Of a stretch of 64,000 nucleotides of DNA, positions 58,013 to 64,000 are shown one piece after another. Within the stretch, counting starts at the first letter, position 1. Every line of letters starts with the position of its first letter. A program made the translations under genes and the position numbers. Source of the stretch: Sva-07 sp963743825 (GTDB lineage Bacteria > Actinomycetota > Acidimicrobiia > Acidimicrobiales > Ilumatobacteraceae); NCBI GenBank assembly GCA_963743825.1, contig CAVURC010000012.1, positions 1 through 64,000 on the forward strand, written 5' to 3'. The notes under the pieces were generated by a model, which did not search any database, had not been told where the DNA came from, and worked only from the letters and a program-made list of their open reading frames with translations.

Positions 58013-58840
58013 TTACTCGAACAGTTCGGGATCGGTGTGGGCGATCTCGTCCCACAGCGGCTGGAAGCTGAACCAACCGGCGGCGTGGAACCCGGTGTTC
58101 TGCTGCGTGTAGGTGGCGTACTCGTCGCGGATCTCGATCGGGTCGCCGGCGGCCATTGCCATCAGCTGGGCCTGGCACGACCGTTCCATCGAGATGAACC
58201 AGAACGCTGCTTCGTCGACGGTTTCGCCGACGGTGAACAGGCCATGGTTCTGGTGGATGGCGGCCTTGCCGTCGGGGAACTTCGAGGCCAGCTCGCGACC
58301 TGCCTCGATGTCGAACACGACGGCGCCACCCTGCTCGGAGATCACGTGGTGGTCGTTGTAGAAGATGCAGGCGTCCTGCGTGAGTGGTGCGAGCGGGATG
58401 CCGAGCGAGCTGAACGACTTGCCGAACGGCGAGTGTGCATGCGCTGCGGCAATCACATCCGGGCGGGCGGAGTGCACTGCGGCGTGGATGACGAAGGCCG
58501 CGCGGTTCACCGGCTTGGTGCCGTAGACGACGTTGCCCTGATGGTCGACGAGGATCAGGTCGCTCTGGCGGATGTGGCGAAAGCTCATGCCGAACGGGTT
58601 GACCCAGAACATGTCGGGATACTCCGGGTCGCGAACCGTGATGTGTCCGGCAACACCTTCGCCGAAACCGAACTTGCCGAAGACGCGCAGGGCTCCGGCG
58701 AGGTGGGTCTTGCGGTAGTGACGCTCGTCGTCGACGTTGTCGAACGTGGGGATCCCGTCGAGGCCGACGGTCTTGGGCGTGAGCTCGATGCCGTCGATCA
58801 TGCCTGGCGAAGTGGTGGTGACGTCCTCGGTGATGGCCAT
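58013..58840 (-). CDS. Class II aldolase/adducin-family protein
   Basis: 275 residues. Zinc-binding histidines are in 'IAAAHAHSPFGKSFSSLG' and 'AIHQNHGLFTVGETVDEAAF'; the first domain shows 'GEGVAGHITVRDPEYPDMFW' and 'NPFGMSFRHIRQSDLILVDH', standard blocks of class II aldolase family proteins. The catalytic reaction (aldol cleavage or another activity, since several members are not aldolases) cannot be told. It is the first gene in a unit with the EamA exporter. The ATG at 58840 is used. Confidence 0.88.
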   Translation of the reverse strand: MAITEDVTTTSPGMIDGIELTPKTVGLDGIPTFDNVDDERHYRKTHLAGALRVFGKFGFGEGVAGHITVRDPEYPDMFWVNPFGMSFRHIRQSDLILVDHQGNVVYGTKPVNRAAFVIHAAVHSARPDVIAAAHAHSPFGKSFSSLGIPLAPLTQDACIFYNDHHVISEQGGAVVFDIEAGRELASKFPDGKAAIHQNHGLFTVGETVDEAAFWFISMERSCQAQLMAMAAGDPIEIRDEYATYTQQNTGFHAAGWFSFQPLWDEIAHTDPELFE

Positions 58841-58849
58841 GCGGCAACG

Positions 58850-59287
58850 TTACTCGGGCATCTGCCCGCGAGAGTCAGGAAGCGGAATCACCTCGATGTC
58901 GAGCTGTCGAGCGAGACGCACGAGTTCGCGGTCGCTCGTTGCGAGCGAATCGTCCCGTTCGAGTGCGAGTCCGATTGCGCAGCAGTCTGCAGTCGAGAGT
59001 GCTGCTGTTCGGTGGTGGTAGTGCTCCACACGGAGTGTTGCCGCTCGGCATGCAGCCGATGCCGTGACCGGGACGACGAGCAGCCCGACGTCGATCCACA
59101 CGTCGAGAGTGTCCACGACCTGAGTCGTCGCCACGCCGGAGACTCGTGCGACACGATCGATGACCTCGGCGTAGTTGATGGCGGAGATGGCGAGCTGCTC
59201 GGCGCTTGTCAACGCGTCGATGATGAGGTCGGCCCCCGGCTCGTCAAGGAGCAGCCCGACCAGTGGTGCGGCGTCGAACACTGCCAT
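58850..59287 (-). CDS. vapC: VapC-type PIN-domain toxin
   Basis: 145-residue predicted ribonuclease toxin of a type II toxin-antitoxin pair. The PIN acidic residues are in 'MAVFDAAPLVGLLLDEPGAD' (first Asp), 'ISAINYAEVIDRVARVSG' (Glu), 'STADCCAIGLALERDDSLAT' (third Asp) and 'SDRELVRLARQLDIEVIPLP' (last Asp). The length is in the usual range. Its start lies inside the antitoxin gene, a 44-bp overlap, so translation is coupled. Confidence 0.9.
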   Translation of the reverse strand: MAVFDAAPLVGLLLDEPGADLIIDALTSAEQLAISAINYAEVIDRVARVSGVATTQVVDTLDVWIDVGLLVVPVTASAACRAATLRVEHYHHRTAALSTADCCAIGLALERDDSLATSDRELVRLARQLDIEVIPLPDSRGQMPE

Positions 59288-59525
59288 ACCTGCGCTCCTC
59301 CCGTTCGGCCTCGTCCCGGCGTTCTTGGGCCTTGAGTTCGTCGACGGTGATGCCGGTTCGATTTTCGAAGAGACCCCGGGACGCCTCCCAGATGTTGTCG
59401 GGGATCGGCTCGAAGGTGATGTGATCGCCGTGATCGACCATCCGGACGCGGTCGACGTTCCAGCGGCGCCTCACCTCGGCAGGGATCGACACCTGTCCGC
59501 TCGACGTGATCTTCAAGGTGGGCAC
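59244..59525 (-). CDS. vapB: AbrB/MazE-like antitoxin of the VapBC pair
   Basis: 93 residues from the GTG at 59525 (VPTLKITSSGQVSIPAEVRR). 'KITSSGQVSIPAEVRRRWNV' is the SpoVT/AbrB swapped-hairpin DNA-binding domain; 'GDHITFEPIPDNIWEASRG' completes it. The C-terminal part ('ITVDELKAQERRDEAEREER') is the charged tail that blocks the toxin. The repressor normally binds its own promoter; a candidate operator with ATCAT...ATGAT lies at 59533-59548. Confidence 0.87.
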   Translation of the reverse strand: MPTLKITSSGQVSIPAEVRRRWNVDRVRMVDHGDHITFEPIPDNIWEASRGLFENRTGITVDELKAQERRDEAEREERRYGSVRRRTTGRAAP

Positions 59526-59532
59526 ACGTTCA

Positions 59533-59548
59533 TCATATGTCGATGATC
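59533..59548. promoter_or_regulatory. Possible vapBC operator
   Basis: atcatatgtcgatgat is a short inverted repeat (ATCAT / ATGAT, 6-bp spacer) 8 bp upstream of the antitoxin start and between it and the divergent ridA gene. AbrB-type antitoxins autoregulate through such sites. Weak: the repeat is short. Confidence 0.35.
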
Positions 59549-59582
59549 TCACCATGTCGAGTGGTGTGCGACAATGTGGCGC

Positions 59583-59960
59583 ATGGAGATCCGTCCGAAC
59601 GACGTCGCCCCGCCCGCTGCCAACTACGCCCACGCCGTGTTGAGCGAGGGTCGCTCCCGTTGGCTGCACACCTCAGGTGTGGTGCCGATTGCCCCTGACG
59701 GTTCGACGCCCGACGATCTGGCCGAACAGGCGGCGCTGGTGTGGTCGAACATCGGCGCCATGCTCCGCGACGCCGAGATGTCGCCGGCCGACATCGTGTC
59801 GGTGACCACCTACGTCGTCGTCGGCGAGGAACTCGGGCCCGTGATGGCGGCCCGTGACGCGGCGCTCGGCGGCCATCGAGCAGCATCGACGCTGGTGACG
59901 GTTCCGGCCCTGGCCCGTCCGGAGTGGCGAATGGAGATCGCGGTGATCGCCGCCAACTGA
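59583..59960 (+). CDS. RidA/YjgF-family protein
   Basis: 125 residues. 'PPAANYAHAVLSEGRSRWLH', 'TSGVVPIAPDGSTPDDLAEQ', 'LVWSNIGAMLRDAEMSPADI', 'VSVTTYVVVGEELGPVMAAR' and 'LVTVPALARPEWRMEIAVIA' follow the Rid family fold. The usual Arg that binds the carboxylate of reactive enamines is probably in 'ALARPEWRMEIA'. It likely deaminates enamine or imine intermediates, though the subgroup is uncertain. The start is ATG 59583 (MEIRPNDVAPP); an in-frame ATG lies at 59574. Confidence 0.85.
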   Translation: MEIRPNDVAPPAANYAHAVLSEGRSRWLHTSGVVPIAPDGSTPDDLAEQAALVWSNIGAMLRDAEMSPADIVSVTTYVVVGEELGPVMAARDAALGGHRAASTLVTVPALARPEWRMEIAVIAAN

Positions 59961-59979
59961 TCCCGTGTCGGGGGATGGT

Positions 59980-60439
59980 CTACCCGGGCGTGGCACGTGC
60001 CCACTCGGACAGGGTTGCCTCGACCTCCTCGATACTCCACACCAACGTGCCGTAGGTTTCGATCGCCCCGCCGACGAAGAAGTTGACGCCGCTCCCGGCG
60101 GCTCCAGCGTCACGGCTACGCCAGATCCGCCAGTCGGTGGCGAGACCGATGATCCCGCGATACCGCTCGGGGTCGTTGCGGACGAGTTCGGTGAAGATGC
60201 CGATCTCGCACGCGGTGCCGTCGTCGACCATCGGTCCGTCGAGCCACGCGACGACGACTTCCGCTCGACGCAGGCCCTCACCGTCGACCGCGAAGACGGT
60301 GGCGGCGTCGAGTGGCGCGAACTTCTGACGATGGGGGACGAAGCACTCGTGACCCTCGGCGTCCAAGCGGTCGGCCAACGCGTCGAGGTGACCCGCGCTC
60401 GGCTGGGGTGAACATCGGTCCGGCGAGGTAGAGCTTCAT
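59980..60439 (-). CDS. Nucleoside 2-deoxyribosyltransferase-like protein, frame-disrupted
   Basis: Starts MKLYLAGPMFTPAERG at 60439, the typical NDT opening 'KxYLAGP.F'. A single extra G near 60395 shifts the frame; corrected, it reads 'HLDALADRLDAEGHECFVPH', then 'AEVVVAWLDGPMVDDGTACE' with the D-GT..E active-site motif of nucleoside deoxyribosyltransferases, 'GIIGLATDWRIWRSRDAG' and 'IETYGTLVWSIEEVEATLSE'. About 153 residues. It transfers deoxyribose between bases or, in relatives, hydrolyses nucleotides. Confidence 0.82.
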
Positions 60440-60515
60440 GGTGCCATCGTCGCAGGACAGCGAGCAGACCGACGGGATCAGGCAGAGCAGCGCGGCCTGC
60501 AATACGATCGGCGCC

Positions 60516-62099
60516 ATGGCTGACGCGAACGACCTGCCGCAGACCGATTCGGGCATCCCGATCAAGCGGCTCTACGACGCCACCGACCTCGAAGGTTGGG
60601 ACCCAGGAGAGATGCTCGGCGCTCCCGGCGAGGCGCCGTACACCCGTGGCGTCTACGGCTCGATGTACACCGGGCGGCTCTGGACCATGCGCCAGTACTC
60701 GGGATTCGGCAACGCCGAGGCCACCAACGAGCGGTTCAAGTTCCTGCTCGATGCCGGCCAGACCGGCCTGTCGTGCGCCTTCGACCTCCCGACGCAGATG
60801 GGGTACGACTCCGACCACGGGCGCGCCGAGGGCGAGGTCGGCAAGGTCGGTGTGGCCATCGACTCGATGGAGGACATGCGGCTCCTGCTCGCCGGCCTCC
60901 CACTCGACAAGGTCACCACGTCGATGACCATCAACTCGACTGCCGCGATCCTGCTGTTGATGTACGAACTCGTCGCCGAGGAGAACGGCGTGTCGAGCGA
61001 CCAGATCGGTGGCACGATCCAGAACGACCTGCTCAAGGAATACATCGCTCGTGGCACCTACGTGTACCCGCCGAGGCCGTCGATGCGGATCATCACCGAC
61101 ATCTTCGAGTACTGCAGCAAGCACGTACCGAACTGGAACACGATCTCGATCTCCGGCTATCACATCCGCGAGGCAGGGTCGACGGCGGTCCAGGAGATCG
61201 CCTTCACGCTCGCCAACGCCATTGCGTATGTCCAGGCGGCGATCGACGCCGGCCTCGACGTCGACGATTTCGGGCCGCGCCTCAGCTTCTTCTGGAACGG
61301 ACACAACAACTTCTTCGAAGAGGTCGCCAAGTTCCGCGCCAGCCGCAGGATGTGGCACAAGATCATGACCGAGCGCTTCGGTGCGAAGGATCCGAAGTCG
61401 GCGATGCTGCGCTTCCACACCCAGACCGGTGGATCGACGCTCACCGCGCAGCAGCCGATGAACAACATCATGCGCGTGACGCTGCAGGCGTTCGCCGCGG
61501 TGATGGGTGGGACGCAGAGCCTGCACACCAACGGCTACGACGAGGCGCTGAGCCTGCCCACCGAGGAGGCGGCGCGTATGGCGCTGCGCACCCAGCAGGT
61601 CATCGGCTACGAGTCGGGAGTCGTCGACACGCCCGACCCCCTTGCCGGGTCGTACTTCGTCGAGTCGTTGACCGACGAGGTCGAGCGCCTGGCCTGGGAG
61701 TACATCGAGCGCATCGACGAGATGGGCGGCGCCGTCACCGCGATCGAGTCGGGCTTCCAGATGGACGAGATCGAACAGGCCGCGTACGAGTACACGAAGT
61801 CGATCGACGACGACCAGCGCGTGATCGTGGGTGTCAACAAGTTCACGATGGACGACGAGGCCGAACCGAAGGTGTTCCCGATCGACCCCGAACTCGAGGG
61901 CAATCAGATCGCCCGGTTGACGGCGTACAAGGCCAACCGCGACACCGCAGCGGTCGAGTCGACCCTTGCCGCCGTCAAGGCCACGGCCCACGGCGGCGAC
62001 AACCTGTTGTACAGCATGAAGGACGCACTGCGCGCCGACGCCACGCTCGGCGAGATCAGCGACGCGTTGCGTGAGGTGTTCGGCGTCTACACCCCGTGA
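60516..62099 (+). CDS. Methylmalonyl-CoA mutase family, large (catalytic) subunit without B12 domain
   Basis: 527-residue catalytic TIM-barrel subunit of a B12-dependent acyl-CoA mutase; the B12-binding subunit must be a separate protein, not seen here. 'YGSMYTGRLWTMRQYSGFGN' (Tyr at the MCM Tyr89 position), 'SCAFDLPTQMGYDSDHGRAE', 'GEVGKVGVAIDSMEDMRLLL', 'MTINSTAAILLLMYELVAEE', the His in 'TISISGYHIREAGSTAVQEI' (His244), and 37 residues before it the Arg of 'YIARGTYVYPPRPSMRIITD' at the Arg207 position. Both Tyr and Arg are present, which in family terms favours methylmalonyl-CoA over isobutyryl-CoA, by hand alignment. ATG 60516. It overlaps the MFS gene (GTGA). Confidence 0.92.
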   Translation: MADANDLPQTDSGIPIKRLYDATDLEGWDPGEMLGAPGEAPYTRGVYGSMYTGRLWTMRQYSGFGNAEATNERFKFLLDAGQTGLSCAFDLPTQMGYDSDHGRAEGEVGKVGVAIDSMEDMRLLLAGLPLDKVTTSMTINSTAAILLLMYELVAEENGVSSDQIGGTIQNDLLKEYIARGTYVYPPRPSMRIITDIFEYCSKHVPNWNTISISGYHIREAGSTAVQEIAFTLANAIAYVQAAIDAGLDVDDFGPRLSFFWNGHNNFFEEVAKFRASRRMWHKIMTERFGAKDPKSAMLRFHTQTGGSTLTAQQPMNNIMRVTLQAFAAVMGGTQSLHTNGYDEALSLPTEEAARMALRTQQVIGYESGVVDTPDPLAGSYFVESLTDEVERLAWEYIERIDEMGGAVTAIESGFQMDEIEQAAYEYTKSIDDDQRVIVGVNKFTMDDEAEPKVFPIDPELEGNQIARLTAYKANRDTAAVESTLAAVKATAHGGDNLLYSMKDALRADATLGEISDALREVFGVYTP

Positions 62100-63507
62100 A
62101 CAACCCGAGTTCTGAAGGAGCCGAAGGGGCGGCAGCGTCGCCCGGCCCGTTCGACGAGATCGACACCGCACTCGCCGCGCTCGGTGTGGACGTCGCGCAC
62201 TTCGACGAACAGCCCAGTGGTGATGTCGGCAGGATCGACGGCAGTGGCACTGGCGCCGCTGAGCGCCCGCGCCGACACGCCCGGTTCGGCCCCTCGCTTC
62301 CGCGCAACTTCCGGCTGCTCTGGGGTGCGACCGCGCTGTCGAACGTCGGCGACGGTCTCCGGCTCGTCGCGCTGCCGCTGCTCGCCACATCGGTGACCGA
62401 CGACCCCCGTCTGATCGCCGGCGTGACCGTGGCCGAGCGCTTGCCGTGGCTGTTCTTCATCCTTCCGGGCGGTGCGTGGGCGGATCGCTACGACCGTCGC
62501 GCTGTTGCGCATGCGTCTTGGACATGGCGCGGGCGGTCGTGATGGCCGGCCTCGTGGCAGTGATCCTCTTCGACCAGGTGTCGATCGGGGTGATCTTCCT
62601 CGTTGCGGCGATGCTGGCATCGGCTGAAGCGGTCGTCGACTCCTCCAGCATGGCGCTCGTCCCGGCGACCGTGGACCTCGGGGATCTCGAGCGTGCGGCC
62701 GGTCGCCTCGGATCGACCGAACTGGCGATGAACGACCTCGTCGGACCACCGGTGGGTGGATTGTTGTTCGGCTTGGCGATCGCGATCCCGTTCGGGCTCG
62801 ACGCGGCGAGCTTCGCCGGAGCAGCAATCGTCATGGCCTTCATGTCGGGAACCTTCACGTCGGGCGCGGTGCACACGCCGGGCGTGGCGATGCGGACACG
62901 CGTCTCGGCGGGCTTCGCCTGGCTCTGGAACCAGCACTTGCTGCGGATGCTCGCAATCATCTCGACGGCACTCGGCACGGCGTCGTTCATCGGCAACGCC
63001 GTGTTCGTGCTCTACGCCCGCGAGGTGCTCGACCTCTCGGAGTTCGGCTACGGCGTCCTGCTGGTTCCGGGAGCGATCGGCGGGATCATCGGATCGCTGA
63101 TCGCCCCCCGCTTCCGCCGATTCCCGCTTCGGGTGACGCTGTCGTGCGCGGTGCTGGCATCCGGCGGGGCGACATGGCTCATCGCGGCAACCTCCCAGCC
63201 GGTCGTCGCGGGGTTGCTGACGGCGGTGTCACTCGGCGCCATCATGGTGTGGAACGTGTTGACGCTCGCGCTCCGACAGCGACTCATCCCCAACGAGATG
63301 CTCGGACGAGTCGGGGCCAGCTACCGGTTCCTCGTGTTCCTCGGCATGCCCGTCGGGGCCCTCATCGGAGGCATTCTCGCCTACCGATACGGGGTGCGGT
63401 CGGCGATCTTCGTCAGCGGAAGCATCCTCGTCTTCCTCGGCCTCGTCGTTCCGATGCTGCTCAAGGGAATCGACCAGGCGGAGAGCCCGCCGGTTACTGG
63501 CGGATAG
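62096..63507 (+). CDS. MFS transporter (Enterobactin-exporter EntS-like group), frame-disrupted
   Basis: Multi-pass exporter. The GTG at 62096 opens a ~60-residue acidic leader ('EIDTALAALGVDVAHFDEQP') before the membrane domain 'FRLLWGATALSNVGDGLRLV'. 'TVAERLPWLFFILPGGAWAD' and 'RYDRR' are the loop 2-3 motif of MFS_3/EntS-like exporters. A one-base shift near 62505 separates it from 'DMARAVVMAGLVAVILFDQV', 'FLVAAMLASAEAVVDSSSM', 'LFGLAIAIPFGLDAASFAGA' and the later helices. The C-terminal half is intact ('LVFLGMPVGALIGGILAYRY'). Substrate unknown. It is translationally coupled to the mutase gene. Confidence 0.85.
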
Positions 63508-63542
63508 ACGGGCGTCGACTCGCCAACCCGCCCCACCAACCA

Positions 63543-63593
63543 CCGGTTTGCGTTGCAGTTCCGTGGGACGTCCCAACCAAAGCGTCACGCAAG
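63543..63593. repeat. Degenerate hairpin, family B
   Basis: ccggtttgcgttgcagttcc matches the left arm of the copies at 5063 and 17029, but the inner stem (gtgggacgtcccaac) and the right arm (gtcacgcaagc) have drifted and pair only in part. It lies between the convergent MFS gene and ATPase end. Confidence 0.75.
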
Positions 63594-63607
63594 CACTGAT
63601 TCTCCGG

Positions 63608-64000
63608 TCACTGGTGGCGTCGGACCCGCCGTTTCCACATGGCGTCGACGAGTACGACGGCGGGTGCCGACGCCAGGATGACGATCCACGCGCCGGCCGG
63701 CGGCCATTGCTGCTCGAGGAGTTCGGCTGCGGCGGGGATGATGAACAACGAGAGCGCGAACCCGATGCCGATGGCGATCGCCGTCAGGAGGAACCGGTTC
63801 GAGAACCAGCCCAACTCCCACGCCGGACGGAGAGTGCTGCGGCAGGCGAACGCGTTCGCTGCCTGGCCGACGACGACACTGAGAAAGGCTGCGCCCGACG
63901 CTGCGTACAGGACTGGGCCGGTCGGGAATTCTGCCCCGAGACGCCAGCCCCCGATGATGAGAGCGACGATGAACGCGGTCATCTCGAACAGTGCCTCGGT
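63608..64000 (-). CDS. C-terminal end of a P-type cation-transporting ATPase (cut by window edge)
   Basis: The visible 131 codons read from the right edge: 'FIVALIIGGWRLGAEFPTGP', 'AASGAAFLSVVVGQAANAFA', 'CRSTLRPAWELGWFSNRFLL', 'AIAIGIGFALSLFIIP', 'GAWIVILASAPAVVLVDAMW' and a basic end 'KRRVRRHQ'. 'FLSVVVGQxxNxFxCR' is the M5-M7 block of the cation_ATPase_C domain in Ca2+/Na+-type P2 ATPases. The phosphorylation and nucleotide domains lie outside the window. The ion is not identifiable. Confidence 0.85.
   Translation of the reverse strand, partial: TEALFEMTAFIVALIIGGWRLGAEFPTGPVLYAASGAAFLSVVVGQAANAFACRSTLRPAWELGWFSNRFLLTAIAIGIGFALSLFIIPAAAELLEQQWPPAGAWIVILASAPAVVLVDAMWKRRVRRHQ

Noticed and set aside
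59673..62390. Very long open frame antisense to the mutase and neighbours (about 900 codons)
   Set aside because: It crosses several real genes and has no recognisable motif; it is a shadow of the sense coding.
1..64000. tRNA, rRNA, insertion sequences, prophage or replication origin
   Set aside because: No tRNA cloverleaf, rRNA-like stretch, transposase, integrase, phage structural gene or DnaA-box cluster was recognised by eye; a tRNA scan was not possible here.

Overview
This 64 kb window is high-GC bacterial chromosome with tightly packed genes on both strands. The gene content suggests an actinobacterium, most likely of the class Acidimicrobiia (Ilumatobacter-like). The pointers are a homodimeric-type pyruvate dehydrogenase E1, an ImuA'/ImuB/DnaE2 mutasome with actinobacterial SOS boxes, a SWIM/DUF5691/MoxR/DUF5682/VWA cluster, DUF3039 and DUF4031 proteins, and surface repeats of the 'VWPC...VDI.GWF...LLDTR' type. 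The taxonomic call is inference. No rRNA, tRNA, insertion sequence, prophage or CRISPR array was seen.

Layout. 1-5 kb: pyruvate dehydrogenase E1 (cut by the left edge), RNase H, a SpoIID-like wall protein followed by a broken surface-repeat tail, and an SDR dehydrogenase. 5-10.8 kb: argJ-marR, an SRPBCC/FAD-oxidoreductase/epimerase operon, a GNAT remnant, and an extracytoplasmic thioredoxin-like lipoprotein with an in-frame UGA in its redox motif. 10.9-15.5 kb: lipoamide enzymes (lpdA, E2) and a fused LipB-LipA lipoylation protein. 15.5-22.6 kb: the five-gene SWIM-DUF5691-MoxR-DUF5682-VWA cluster. 22.7-32.9 kb: an Nfu-N protein, a CarH-like B12/HTH regulator, imuA'-imuB, an atypical response regulator, a NUDIX protein, a fatty-acid desaturase and dnaE2. 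32.9-38.4 kb: thioesterase, NUDIX, DUF3039, malic enzyme, M20 amidohydrolase, HD protein and DUF4031. 39-46.8 kb: an ArsC-like protein with UGA at codon 12, a heterodimeric ABC exporter, YceI, PepA and an ABC importer ATPase. 47-64 kb: DUF2207 protein, RF3, a class III aminotransferase, sirtuin, two EamA exporters, an RDD protein with twenty 9-residue repeats, rhodanese-MoeB, class II aldolase, VapBC, RidA, a deoxyribosyltransferase-like protein, a methylmalonyl-CoA mutase large subunit, an MFS transporter and the end of a P-type ATPase.

Three themes stand out. First, two unrelated thiol-redox genes carry an in-frame TGA exactly where the catalytic cysteine should be (ArsC Cys12; first Cys of a TlpA CxxC). 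Each is followed by a hairpin at SECIS-like spacing, so the organism probably makes selenoproteins. Second, gene ends are littered with several families of short palindromes, many with a GTCWGAC core; some have inserted in frame into the SWIM gene and probably into DUF5682 and the end of RF3. Third, at least 18 single-base frame changes break otherwise well-conserved genes; many lie in G/C runs, so they look like assembly errors rather than decay, although the surface-repeat tail at 3.1-4.2 kb may be a real pseudogene.
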